Positions 36,415 through 45,121 of a stretch of 64,000 nt of DNA are shown here, in pieces (position 1 is the first letter of the stretch; each line of letters begins with the position of its first letter). Location: contig CAYNPO010000001.1 in the NCBI GenBank assembly GCA_964399165.1, positions 62,001 to 126,000 of the forward strand. Reading direction: 5' to 3'. The position numbers were made by a program, and so were the translations under genes. The DNA comes from UBA6144 sp964399165. GTDB taxonomy: Bacteria; Bdellovibrionota; Bacteriovoracia; Bacteriovoracales; Bacteriovoracaceae. The notes beneath the pieces were generated by a model that was not told the origin of the DNA, ran no database searches, and saw only the letters and a program-made list of their open reading frames with translations.

Positions 36415-36656
36415 AGGGCGAGCAACGTATCCACAAGGGTCGATCCAAACAAGGGTTCGAGCAAATCTTACATAGACAAGAATTGGAAATTCCTGAGACT
36501 AACCTAAGGATTTTATAAGGAAACAAGGGGTTAGAGGAGGCTATCTCTGACATCGCCTTACCTGTGTTCCTCTCGCCACAAAAGCTTCACCCGGGCCTGG
36601 GGTCTCCAGTGTCTCGCACCGGTACCCTGGTCACAGGACGCGCACGGAGGTGAGGT

Positions 36657-36851
36657 ATGTCGGGAAAATGGTCGTTGGTGTTCTTCTTCTTCGCGGTACT
36701 GACGGGTCTTTTCGGCCTAGAAGGGACCACGGCAGAGAACAGCCATGACGCCCTGGTGATGTCCTGCATTTTCTTTTTCTTCGGATTAATTAGTTCCCTG
36801 CCCATGGTGGCGCGCAAGAACGGACGCGTGCAAACCATCCGGCGGGTTTAA
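36657..36851 (+). CDS. small two-helix membrane protein
   Basis: The 64-aa protein has two hydrophobic helices (about residues 6-21 and 35-50, both rich in Phe) joined by a short polar loop, and a basic tail (RKNGRVQTIRRV). GGAGGTGAGG lies just before the ATG, a strong initiation site. It follows a 242-bp region without a gene, parts of which are A/T-rich. No function is known. Confidence 0.6.
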   Translation: MSGKWSLVFFFFAVLTGLFGLEGTTAENSHDALVMSCIFFFFGLISSLPMVARKNGRVQTIRRV

Positions 36852-36864
36852 GGGAGGGGGGACC

Positions 36865-36936
36865 ATGGATCAGGTTCAAGAACCCGAAGTCGAAGAGCTC
36901 ATCCGCCAGATCATGCGGGATTGCTTCACCGTCTAA
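36865..36936 (+). CDS. possible 23-residue micropeptide
   Basis: The ATG at 36865 follows an unusually strong binding site (GGGAGGGGGGACC) and encodes an acidic peptide of 23 residues with one Cys, ending at TAA 36934-36936. It begins 13 bp after the small membrane protein and is probably on the same transcript. Its stop overlaps the convergent gene by 4 bp. The evidence is only the initiation site and the clean frame. Confidence 0.4.
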   Translation: MDQVQEPEVEELIRQIMRDCFTV

Positions 36937-37232
36937 GGGCAGTCCACGCGAAGGATAGCATCCCCGTCTTGGGACAGGCACACTGGCGCGTACGTACGCG
37001 CGGTCCGGAAGATGCTGTACCAATGCCAGCACTCCTCTTCATCCAGGTAGGCCATGGCGCCATTGAGGGTGAAGTTGTGGATGAAACTCTGGCAATCCAG
37101 CCGAGCACTTCCGGGGGAGATCTTCAAATCCCAGGCGTTTTCCATCTCCGTGGCCTTTAGGCCCGTGATCCGGTAGTTGGCAGCGTGGGCGAAGCCGCTC
37201 CACAAGAGGGCGATCAGCATGAGTTTGTTCAT
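36933..37232 (-). CDS. small secreted protein of unknown function
   Basis: I place the start at 37232 because it opens a signal peptide (MNKLMLIALLWSGFAHA); the frame continues to 37283. The 99-aa product has a mature part of about 82 residues with four cysteines (LDCQSF, EECWHW, PVCLSQ, RVDCP), probably two disulfides. No family is recognised. It lies 75 bp downstream of the glycosidase-like gene on the same strand, with which it may be transcribed. Confidence 0.6.
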   Translation of the reverse strand: MNKLMLIALLWSGFAHAANYRITGLKATEMENAWDLKISPGSARLDCQSFIHNFTLNGAMAYLDEEECWHWYSIFRTARTYAPVCLSQDGDAILRVDCP

Positions 37233-37307
37233 GCCTCCCGCATCGGTTACACCTCCCACCCAATTCTCGAGGTCGCCGGTCAAGTGGTGAGTTTTGCCGG
37301 AAGCGGC

Positions 37308-39185
37308 CTAAAACAGGATGTCCCAGAGGTTGTAGATGTTCTTCTGGAACGGGAAGTAGCTGTCTTTGGCAACCATGCCCTCTTCCCGCCGCCAGAAATG
37401 CAGCGTGGCCGCGGGCCACAGGTAGCCGTACTGGTAGGAGGTGGGGTTGGGATGGCGTTCGAAAACGCTGGCGTCAGGATAGTTGAGAGGATTGAGTTTC
37501 AAGGGGAGCAACAGTTCCGATGCTGCTTGCCTCAGTTCCTGGGAGCGCGCCAGCTGCGAGGCCTTGGATCCGGAGAGGGCCTCCCGGAGCGCCAGTGCCT
37601 GGCCCAGGCGAAGGCGCGTGATCCGGGCCAAGGAAGCCAGCTCCGGGTGACGGGGCATGAGTTCCTCGGGCCAGGCCGCCAGGGCCTCCCGGAGGAGTCC
37701 GATGCGCTCGCGGCGTATGGCCGGATTCTCCGCCAGTTCCCGCAGCAGGTAACGGTGATGGATGCGGTGGCGGGTGGTGAGTTCGTCCTGGATGTTGGCG
37801 GCGGAGAGTTCCGCGATGAGACCGCGCCGCTTGAACCATTCCCGCTGGTGGGCCAGTAATCGCTGCCAAGTCCCGGCGTCCTCGCCCAGGAGTTTCACCC
37901 CCGCTAAAGGGTCATAGTCCATCTTCTTGTCAGTGAGCAGGGCCAAGTTCCAGTCAAACAGCCACCCGCCCAGTCCATGGCCCGTGCTGAAGGTGATCTG
38001 TCCCTCCACGCCGCGGGAAACCAGCCACCGCAGATCCTCGGCGCGGGTGGCGAGGTAGTCGGTGAGGAAGAGGGGGATGTCCACGTCCATGCCCACCCAG
38101 TAACCCGTTTCGGGGTAGTACCAGGTGGGTCGGCGATCGTTCTGTTGGAGAGTGAAGCGGCGGATGGCGCTGAAGTCGCGGTTGCCGTACATGGGCGCGA
38201 GCTTGTCCAGTAGGCCGTAGAACATCACCGTGTGGGGAAGCACTCCCACCCAGGGATCAGCATAGGCGGGAATAAAATTGTAATTCCCCCACTTGGGATC
38301 ATGCTGGTTACTGGAGACGTGCACCTTGGTGAAGAGAGGTTTCCCTCGGGCCTTGGCTTCCTCGGCGGCGGCGTTGAGCCAGCGCAACGTCTCCTCGTAG
38401 TCGGTGGAGGTGAACTCGCTGGTGCCGGCCTCCAAGGTGAGGAAGCTCACGTCGACGGCATCAAAGAGTTCCCGCATGCCTTGCCGGATGCGGTCTTCCG
38501 CGCCCCAGCCCGTCACCGCTTGCCACAGGGGGAGTAGCTTGTAACTTTTTTGCTGCTGGAGGGCCACGCCGATGGAGACCCCGGCGTGCACGCCCAGGCC
38601 GCGCGCCAACTGGAAAGGATCTTTCAACCGGCGGGCGATGTCTGGCAACGGTTGGCGTAACAGGGCCAACTGGAAAACGTTCTGGCCGTTGCGGGCCAGC
38701 CATCGCACGTACTGGAGGGCGATTTCCGGCTTGTCCATCTGGAAGCCATGCACCCACTCGTTGGGGTGGAGGGTGTGGAGATGGAAGCCGCGGTAGCGCA
38801 GTACTGGCTCCCAGGTCCATTCCTTGCCACAAGCGCGCTTGAAATCACCTTTGGGCGAGATTTGCCAACGGGGATGGGGAAAGAGGAATCCCAATTGCCT
38901 GAGGCCATAATAGAACGTCGCCGCCTGTTCCGCTGCCGGCGCCCTCACTCTCAACGTTTTGCTGGTTCCGCGGCACTCCAGACGTACGCGGGCAGGGGAG
39001 CCGGTTTCCAGTTGAAGAGCCAGGGCCGAGGAGGGGAACTTCGCCTCATCCAGAATGAGGGCCAGATCATCCCGCAAGGCCACGGGGTCTGGTGGTAACT
39101 CACGAAGGGCCGCCGACACCACCGCGCCAACTGGCACGCTGGCCAGCCAGAGGGAAAAGAAGAGGAGCGCGCTCGGTTTTGTCAT
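37308..39185 (-). CDS. secreted glycosidase-like protein (GH67/DUF4838-like layout)
   Basis: The start at 39185 gives a 625-aa protein with a signal peptide (MTKPSALLFFSLWLASVPVGA). An N-terminal domain with AATFYYGLRQLGFLFPHPRW is followed by EPVLRYRGFHLHTLHPNEW. These phrases resemble the accessory domain and barrel entrance of alpha-glucuronidase-like (GH67, GH20 and DUF4838) enzymes. A TIM-barrel-like middle part (DVSFLTLEAGTSEFTSTDYE, KVHVSSNQHDPKWGN) and a helical C-terminus follow. The catalytic acids cannot be assigned. It would act on a polysaccharide outside the cytoplasm. It is divergent from the penicillin acylase gene with 68 bp between. Confidence 0.55.
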   Translation of the reverse strand: MTKPSALLFFSLWLASVPVGAVVSAALRELPPDPVALRDDLALILDEAKFPSSALALQLETGSPARVRLECRGTSKTLRVRAPAAEQAATFYYGLRQLGFLFPHPRWQISPKGDFKRACGKEWTWEPVLRYRGFHLHTLHPNEWVHGFQMDKPEIALQYVRWLARNGQNVFQLALLRQPLPDIARRLKDPFQLARGLGVHAGVSIGVALQQQKSYKLLPLWQAVTGWGAEDRIRQGMRELFDAVDVSFLTLEAGTSEFTSTDYEETLRWLNAAAEEAKARGKPLFTKVHVSSNQHDPKWGNYNFIPAYADPWVGVLPHTVMFYGLLDKLAPMYGNRDFSAIRRFTLQQNDRRPTWYYPETGYWVGMDVDIPLFLTDYLATRAEDLRWLVSRGVEGQITFSTGHGLGGWLFDWNLALLTDKKMDYDPLAGVKLLGEDAGTWQRLLAHQREWFKRRGLIAELSAANIQDELTTRHRIHHRYLLRELAENPAIRRERIGLLREALAAWPEELMPRHPELASLARITRLRLGQALALREALSGSKASQLARSQELRQAASELLLPLKLNPLNYPDASVFERHPNPTSYQYGYLWPAATLHFWRREEGMVAKDSYFPFQKNIYNLWDILF

Positions 39186-39253
39186 GGAACCTGGACCGTG
39201 GGCATAGGGAAATCTACAATCGGGGAAACGCTTTTCGGTCTCCAAAGGATTTT

Positions 39254-41437
39254 ATGCGCTCATGGGCCCTGGGAGTGAGTTTTTTTGTCTTACCGGCGCT
39301 TTCCCACGCCACTCATTGCGAGCTGTTTGAAGACTCCCTGCGCATTCCCCATGCCAAAGCAGCTACCAACCGGGACGCGACGTACTGCTTTGGTTACCTG
39401 CACGGCCGCGACCGCGCCTGGCAAATGGATTACTTCCGACGCACCACCCGCGGCGAGAACGCCGAGGTTCACGGACTTGCCCACATCAAGGGCGACCTGA
39501 TGATGCGGCTTTTGGATTTGCCGACCCACGCCGAGCGGCTGTGGGAGAAGTTGAGCGAGGAAGACAAGCGTTGGTTGAAGGACTATGCCGCAGGAGTGAA
39601 CCACGGCTTCCGTGTGGCTAGGCAGCAGCCTTCGAAGGAATTTCGCCAAGGGTATCCCTTCCCAGAGGCCTGGAAGCCTCAGCACTCATTGGCGTTACTG
39701 CTGCTCCAGTCTTTCGATCAAACCCGGAAGACATTCTCTGTGGAATGGGACGAGGCCAAAGCGCGCATGCGTTGGGGCGACAAGGTGGCGAGCCTGCACG
39801 ATCCCGACGGCGTGCCCTGGGACACCACCGTGCTGAAAAAAGGCGAGTATCCCGCCAGTACCACCGCCCGTCCCGCCCCGGCCGCAGGTCAGCCTGTAAC
39901 CGGCACCTGGCAACGTTTCCCCACGCCCTTCGGCGAGGAATCCGGGAGCAACAACTGGGCGGTGGCGCCGTCCCGCTCCCGCTCGGGCCACGCCCTTCTC
40001 GCCAATGACCCGCACTTGGATCTCAAGACCCCCATGTTCTGGCACTGGGTGCACATCGAGTCTCCCGATTTAGACGTGGTGGGCGCCTCGCTCCCCGGGA
40101 TTCCGGTCGTGGTGAGCGGTAGCAACCGCAAAGTCTCCTGGGGCCTCACCAATGCCTACGTGAACACCGCTGACATTGTCCGCCTCTCGGACGCCGAGGC
40201 GAAGCAGCTTAAGTCTTTCCGTCCCTGGGTGTGGGTGAAGTGGGGCTTCCTGAAATTCCCGTTCTTCTTCAAAAGCTTCGAGCGCACACCGGATCATCTG
40301 CCAGTTTTGCCCATCGACAGCGACAGTCCGCGGCCCTTAGTGCTTAAGTGGTCTGGCTTCCATTTGCGCGGAGAAGACGTAGCGGCCATGCGCCGGATTA
40401 TGCAGGCTTCGTCCGCGGAAGAGGCCGAGGCTACGCTCTCTCAGGTTGGTGTGCCTGCCTGGAACTTCGTTTTTGCCGACGTAAAAGGCAAAATCGGCCA
40501 TCGCGTGGTGGGCCGAGGCATACGCACTCAGGGAAAAGACGCCTTCGGCATCCGCGAGGGTACCCTGGCCGAGGCCTCGAACCCAGACTTCCTTACTCCG
40601 GAGGAGATCCCCCACGTGTTTAACCCCAAGCGGGGTTACGTGGCTACCGCCAACAACCGGCATTGGCCCGCCGACTCGAGCTTGTACGGTGGGCGTGGCT
40701 ATGCAGCGGGCTTCCGGGCCTGGCGCTTGGACGCGCTCTTGGAGGGAACTCCCAAACACGACGTGGAGTCTTTCCGCAGGATCCAGTGCGACACCTACGC
40801 GAGTGATGGCCAGTTCCTGGCGCCGTTGGTGGTGAAGGGATTGGGTGGGGGAGAGTGGAGCGCTGACCAGAAGGCTTGGATCAAGCAGCTTGAGAACTGG
40901 GACTTTTCCACGGGCACGGACTGCGCCGTGTGCGGTGTCTTCCGCCGCGTATTGGATTTGAGCTATTCGCGCCTGATGGTGGAAGAGATAGGTTTCTGGC
41001 GTTTGGGACAAGAAAACCACGAAGAGTGGCGCGCAATCGTTCAGGATTCATTCAAGCAAGCATGGAAAGAAATCGATGGTCGCAAGTGGGGCGAGGTCCA
41101 CAAGAACCCGTTCCCCCATTTGTCGGGCCGAAAGGAGTGGGCCTTCTCGCCAGTGGTTCCTACGCCCGGGGACAAGCAGACACTGAATCCCGGGTCCGTG
41201 CGTTGGAACGAGGATGAGAATTACTACGAACACCATGCCGGTGCATCGGAGCGTTTGATCGTAGAGATGAAACCTACGCCTGAGCTGTGGCTCGTGCTGC
41301 CGGGATTGAACAGCCGGTACGATTCCCATGAAGATGCGAAGCCTTGGCAGGATTGGGTGGATTGTAAGCAGCATCGGGTGGAGTGGCCGGTGGCTTGGGG
41401 TGGGAAGAGGGTGGAGAGGGTCGAGGTGGAGCTTTAG
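39254..41437 (+). CDS. penicillin acylase-family (S45) Ntn hydrolase
   Basis: The start at 39254 has AAAGGA 5 bp upstream and gives a signal peptide (MRSWALGVSFFVLPALSHA). The protein follows the S45 plan. An alpha-chain domain starts DSLRIPHAKAATNRDATYCFGYLHGRDRAWQMD (residues about 28-60). A spacer precedes the autocleavage site Gly231-Ser232, where Ser232-Asn-Asn-Trp becomes the beta-chain N-terminus and catalytic nucleophile. NDPHLDLKTPMFWHWVHI and GSNRKVSWGLTNAYVNTAD, both family hallmarks, follow. Relatives cleave amides such as penicillins, acyl-homoserine lactones or lipopeptides. The substrate here is unknown. Confidence 0.92.
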   Translation: MRSWALGVSFFVLPALSHATHCELFEDSLRIPHAKAATNRDATYCFGYLHGRDRAWQMDYFRRTTRGENAEVHGLAHIKGDLMMRLLDLPTHAERLWEKLSEEDKRWLKDYAAGVNHGFRVARQQPSKEFRQGYPFPEAWKPQHSLALLLLQSFDQTRKTFSVEWDEAKARMRWGDKVASLHDPDGVPWDTTVLKKGEYPASTTARPAPAAGQPVTGTWQRFPTPFGEESGSNNWAVAPSRSRSGHALLANDPHLDLKTPMFWHWVHIESPDLDVVGASLPGIPVVVSGSNRKVSWGLTNAYVNTADIVRLSDAEAKQLKSFRPWVWVKWGFLKFPFFFKSFERTPDHLPVLPIDSDSPRPLVLKWSGFHLRGEDVAAMRRIMQASSAEEAEATLSQVGVPAWNFVFADVKGKIGHRVVGRGIRTQGKDAFGIREGTLAEASNPDFLTPEEIPHVFNPKRGYVATANNRHWPADSSLYGGRGYAAGFRAWRLDALLEGTPKHDVESFRRIQCDTYASDGQFLAPLVVKGLGGGEWSADQKAWIKQLENWDFSTGTDCAVCGVFRRVLDLSYSRLMVEEIGFWRLGQENHEEWRAIVQDSFKQAWKEIDGRKWGEVHKNPFPHLSGRKEWAFSPVVPTPGDKQTLNPGSVRWNEDENYYEHHAGASERLIVEMKPTPELWLVLPGLNSRYDSHEDAKPWQDWVDCKQHRVEWPVAWGGKRVERVEVEL

Positions 41438-41438
41438 G

Positions 41439-42308
41439 CTAACTTGAGCTTTCGGCAGCAGCACTTCGATTCACCAGTAGTAAGATTCCAATTCCAAGCA
41501 GAATAAGAATTGAATATCCCATCCCGACCTTAGTTGATGCACCCATATATATCGTGGATTCCAAGAGGAAAGAGAAGAGAACGATCGAAAATGAAATTGG
41601 AACAACGACTGAGGAGGGCACGAATCTCACTCCATATGTCAGTACCAGTTGTGCGACGAGTGCTATCCCCCCCGCACCGACTCCTACCCAGGACCAAGCC
41701 GAGGCATTCCCCTCAATTGGCAATAGCACTAATCCTGTAATGATATTGCCAATAGCAAAACCCGCGGTGATAACCGGCGCCTGCAGAGATGCAGACATTC
41801 GCTTGAGCGAAATGATGGATAAGGAAGAAAACAAAGCGGACAACAGTCCCACTGTTAGAATTGCGAGATTAAGAGATGAGAAAGCCGGGTTAATTAAGCC
41901 AATGAGTCCAAAAAGGATCGATACCCCAGCTAGCAAGACCCCGATGGTGGTCTTACCTTGCGAGCGTATGTGAAACGTAAATAAAAAGACAAATATGAAT
42001 GACAGATTTTGCAGGAAGGTTGCGTTTGCGGCAGAGGTCAGGCTGAGGTTGAGATACAGTGCGGCCACTGACAAGGATGCGAAGACACTCCTTAGGAAAA
42101 GAAGTTTATTTAATGGAGCAGGAGGGAATGCGACAGGCTTAAACGCGAAGTAGATAGTTAGGAGGGATAAGCCGACGAGACCCCTAGAAAAGATTAGTGA
42201 CGCACGAGAGTCTTCATAGCAGTGGTATTTAATAACCACATTCATTGCAGCAAATAGAAGCGAAGAGAGCAGTAAGATGAGGATGCCTTTGAGGTTGCGG
42301 TAGCTCAC
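41439..42308 (-). CDS. EamA/DMT-family transporter
   Basis: The 289-aa protein has ten hydrophobic helices in two halves, the DMT plan: residues about 8-135 and 150-280. Phrases include LIFSRGLVGLSLLTIYFAF, LYLNLSLTSAANATFLQNLSFIFVFLFT and AQLVLTYGVRFVPSSVVVPISFSIVLFSFLLES. Such proteins usually export or import small metabolites. It is the last gene of the low-G+C operon, overlapping the cyclase gene by 4 bp (42305-42308), so it is likely part of the same system. A plausible cargo is the product of the ligase encoded first in the operon. Base composition is clearly lower in G+C than most of the window. Confidence 0.88.
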   Translation of the reverse strand: MSYRNLKGILILLLSSLLFAAMNVVIKYHCYEDSRASLIFSRGLVGLSLLTIYFAFKPVAFPPAPLNKLLFLRSVFASLSVAALYLNLSLTSAANATFLQNLSFIFVFLFTFHIRSQGKTTIGVLLAGVSILFGLIGLINPAFSSLNLAILTVGLLSALFSSLSIISLKRMSASLQAPVITAGFAIGNIITGLVLLPIEGNASAWSWVGVGAGGIALVAQLVLTYGVRFVPSSVVVPISFSIVLFSFLLESTIYMGASTKVGMGYSILILLGIGILLLVNRSAAAESSS

Positions 42309-45121
42309 GAAGCGGCCTTGTGCTCACGAAGGGCAAAGAATCTTGCAATAGTTTCGACATCTCGATCAGCTAGAGCAAAAAATGATGTGCTGACGCCCAT
42401 AACTTCGTGACGCACCAATAGATCGTCGAGATATTGAGTCGCAAAGATCGACTTAAGAGCGGGGCGGAACTGGTCGCTGATGGCGAAACGTGCGCCCGGG
42501 ATCTTTTTAGCGACTTTTTCAATCTCGAAAGCGAAGTTGAGATCACGGCCATAGTTCTCCCAGCCTATTCGCTGTGAGTTCCCAAAAACACCTTGGAATA
42601 CAGTGCCGTGATGCAGAACCGCTACTACTCCACTAGCAAAAAGACGAGTCTTGGCGATGGAGTCAATTTGTTTATAGGCAGACAAGAGTAAGTGCAGCGG
42701 CGTGAGGCTAGAATCCAAAGAACCGGGCAATGTGAGCACGATGCCGTCTCCGTTGGACTTCTCAAATCGGGCACCAAGACTTGAGGCAAGGTCAGCGATA
42801 TCCGCATAAGTATCAGAGTAGCATCTAGCCATCTCTTCGGGGTCATCAAAAAAAGCAGACCCTTTAGTTGAGCCCCTGATGTCAAATAGGAACATACTGC
42901 TCGTTATAGTCTGACCAGCTAGAATACGGTCCGACGTGGGCATTGTCTTAACGACATCAAGAAGTCGGCTCGAGGCAAACCGAGAAATGACGTTGTCTGC
43001 CCGACTTAGCTCATCCTTGATCGAGAAGTGGGTATGATAAAAGCCTAGGATGTCGAGGCTGAGTCGTACACCCTCGGTGTTGATTCCTGCTGGTACTGAT
43101 GTGTCAGCATCGAGAAATACGATCAGGTGCTCCTGTCCGCCGACATCAAAAGGAAAGACATAGAAGCCTGACGTCTGTGACTCAGTAATTAGATCAACGC
43201 TCATCTTGGAGAGTAAGGAGAAGTAGTTGGCGATGCGGTGAATGACAACAGGCTTCTTTTCATTGTATGCAACAGGCATTGGCCCGAGACGGTTTTCCTG
43301 GCGCATGACGAAGGGGATGCTGGCCCATCGTTCGGCTATAGCTTTGGGGAAGTTAGCAGAGAAGTAGTCGGGTGAAAGTTCTTTCTGAGAGTTGACCTTG
43401 AAAATGATAGATTTTTTAGCATGCGCGTCGGAGATGACTTCGATGACGGCGTGGAAAGCTTGGCTGAACGTAGAGCTGGTCGAGCAAGCCGCAGCTGCAC
43501 GACTTCTGGTTTCCTTGGCAGTAGCCATTACCTTGTCTGCATGGTCTTTCTCTCTCATGGCGAGGACGCCAATGAGAATGTCTAGAGCAGAGGAGGACAG
43601 ATAGATGAAAAGATCTTTTTCGCGTTGATCTTGAAGTGTTTTATCATCGAACGAAGTCGCTGCAAATGCGCCATAGACAACATCCCCTTGCTTCAGCGGT
43701 ATGACGCAGGAAAGGGAGTTGTATCTTTGAGAACCTTGAGCGATCTTGCTAAATTCTCTGATTCTTGAAAACTCGTCGTCCGCGCACCACATGAGGGCCT
43801 CACGTGTTTGGATGACACGAGCGAAAACAGCTGGGATAGTGCCACTGCTAAGGCTGGAGGCGATACCATCTGCGAAGCTGCATATGAGCGGATCGGTGTC
43901 GATGTTGAGGCATAAGGAGAGGCGCTTCGCATTGGTCGCTTGAGCGATGAGCTCAAGGCTCTTGTGTGCTAAGTCCTGGGGGGTGACGCCAGGAGCATTC
44001 GCCATAGCTTTGATGGCCTCAAGCGACTCATCCAAGTTCCGCTTTCGAATCGCGAAGAGGTTGTTCCTAATGAAGCTTTCGATTGTGGATGCATACTTGG
44101 CTATGAAAAGCGCGAATATGCCGAGTGCCAGGACTGAGTTTTTCCCATCACTCCAGGGCATATTGAACATCAGAGAGATATCGTTAAACGCAAATGCCAG
44201 GCATACAATCTTGCCAAGGTTGCGCTCACGAACACTAGTAAAGGCCAGATAGGCGCTAAGGCCAGTAACGAGCCACCGGTACGGGTAAGCCTGGAGAATA
44301 GGCTTGAACTGCCAGTCGATCACGTTTGCCAAAAAGTATGCCACGAGCGAGAAGACCCAGATGCTATGTGAGCGAACTCGCAACACATAATAGGCAAAGA
44401 AGGCCAGGAATGATGTGCGGCAAAGCGCCAAGAAGTGGTCAAACTGAAATCCGGAGAGGAATAGGAATTCACTGAAGTAGTGAGAGAAGACGAGCTGGCA
44501 AATGGCCCCTGTTGATCCGAGTATGAATGCCGATGTCTGCTCCTCTCTAGTCTTAAAGAGACCCGAGCTTGCAAGAAAGGCAGGTATCAAGACAAATAGA
44601 AGCGCCTGAAAGAGATATATGTGAACGCTCAGGAGCTCATAGACCGTGCGCAATCCTTCAACTGATTTCTGCGCTCCTCCAAAAACGGTTGGCCGTGAGG
44701 ATCCAAGGCGAGGCGTGTTTGGAAGATTCATAACGAGCAGAAAAAATGAATCGGCGCCTTCTTGACGATTGTCGATGGGAGTGGTGCTGAATTTGTAGAA
44801 ATTGGGAATTAGCGAAGCCACTGCTGTGCTCTCGTCGCATTGCCTTGCCCTAGCACTCTTGATTACGCACGCAGACGCATTAAATCCATAGAAGCCGACG
44901 TAAGTTGAGGAGTCTTCAAGTCTGTACTCATACCTTATCCAGCACGCCTCATCGTCACACTCGCGCTCTGAGATGGATACAGGACTGTAAACGGTGGCGC
45001 CAATCTTTGGCGCGATATGGGTTATAAGGTTGTCGCGGTTGATGACTAATGAAGCCCCTAGGCAGCTCAAGAGAAGCAGCGCCGCCTGCACGCTATTAAT
45101 CCTCGCGAAGACACGTCTCAT
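42305..45121 (-). CDS. 7TM-GAF-GAF-class III adenylate/guanylate cyclase-like protein
   Basis: The 938-aa protein has one N-terminal membrane helix, an extracytoplasmic domain (about 35-145) with cysteine pairs (ERECDDEACW), and about seven membrane helices (about 160-360). Two GAF-like domains (about 375-525 and 545-700) and a class III cyclase domain (about 735-915) follow. Metal ligands are present: D747 in FLFDIRGST and D792 in KSNGDGIVL. N862 in GRDLNFAFE corresponds to the catalytic Asn, but the transition-state Arg four residues later is Glu (E866), so activity could be weak, altered or lost. The second product of the system may thus be a signal or a signal sensor. It overlaps both neighbours by 4 bp. 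Confidence 0.85.
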   Translation of the reverse strand: MRRVFARINSVQAALLLLSCLGASLVINRDNLITHIAPKIGATVYSPVSISERECDDEACWIRYEYRLEDSSTYVGFYGFNASACVIKSARARQCDESTAVASLIPNFYKFSTTPIDNRQEGADSFFLLVMNLPNTPRLGSSRPTVFGGAQKSVEGLRTVYELLSVHIYLFQALLFVLIPAFLASSGLFKTREEQTSAFILGSTGAICQLVFSHYFSEFLFLSGFQFDHFLALCRTSFLAFFAYYVLRVRSHSIWVFSLVAYFLANVIDWQFKPILQAYPYRWLVTGLSAYLAFTSVRERNLGKIVCLAFAFNDISLMFNMPWSDGKNSVLALGIFALFIAKYASTIESFIRNNLFAIRKRNLDESLEAIKAMANAPGVTPQDLAHKSLELIAQATNAKRLSLCLNIDTDPLICSFADGIASSLSSGTIPAVFARVIQTREALMWCADDEFSRIREFSKIAQGSQRYNSLSCVIPLKQGDVVYGAFAATSFDDKTLQDQREKDLFIYLSSSALDILIGVLAMREKDHADKVMATAKETRSRAAAACSTSSTFSQAFHAVIEVISDAHAKKSIIFKVNSQKELSPDYFSANFPKAIAERWASIPFVMRQENRLGPMPVAYNEKKPVVIHRIANYFSLLSKMSVDLITESQTSGFYVFPFDVGGQEHLIVFLDADTSVPAGINTEGVRLSLDILGFYHTHFSIKDELSRADNVISRFASSRLLDVVKTMPTSDRILAGQTITSSMFLFDIRGSTKGSAFFDDPEEMARCYSDTYADIADLASSLGARFEKSNGDGIVLTLPGSLDSSLTPLHLLLSAYKQIDSIAKTRLFASGVVAVLHHGTVFQGVFGNSQRIGWENYGRDLNFAFEIEKVAKKIPGARFAISDQFRPALKSIFATQYLDDLLVRHEVMGVSTSFFALADRDVETIARFFALREHKAAS

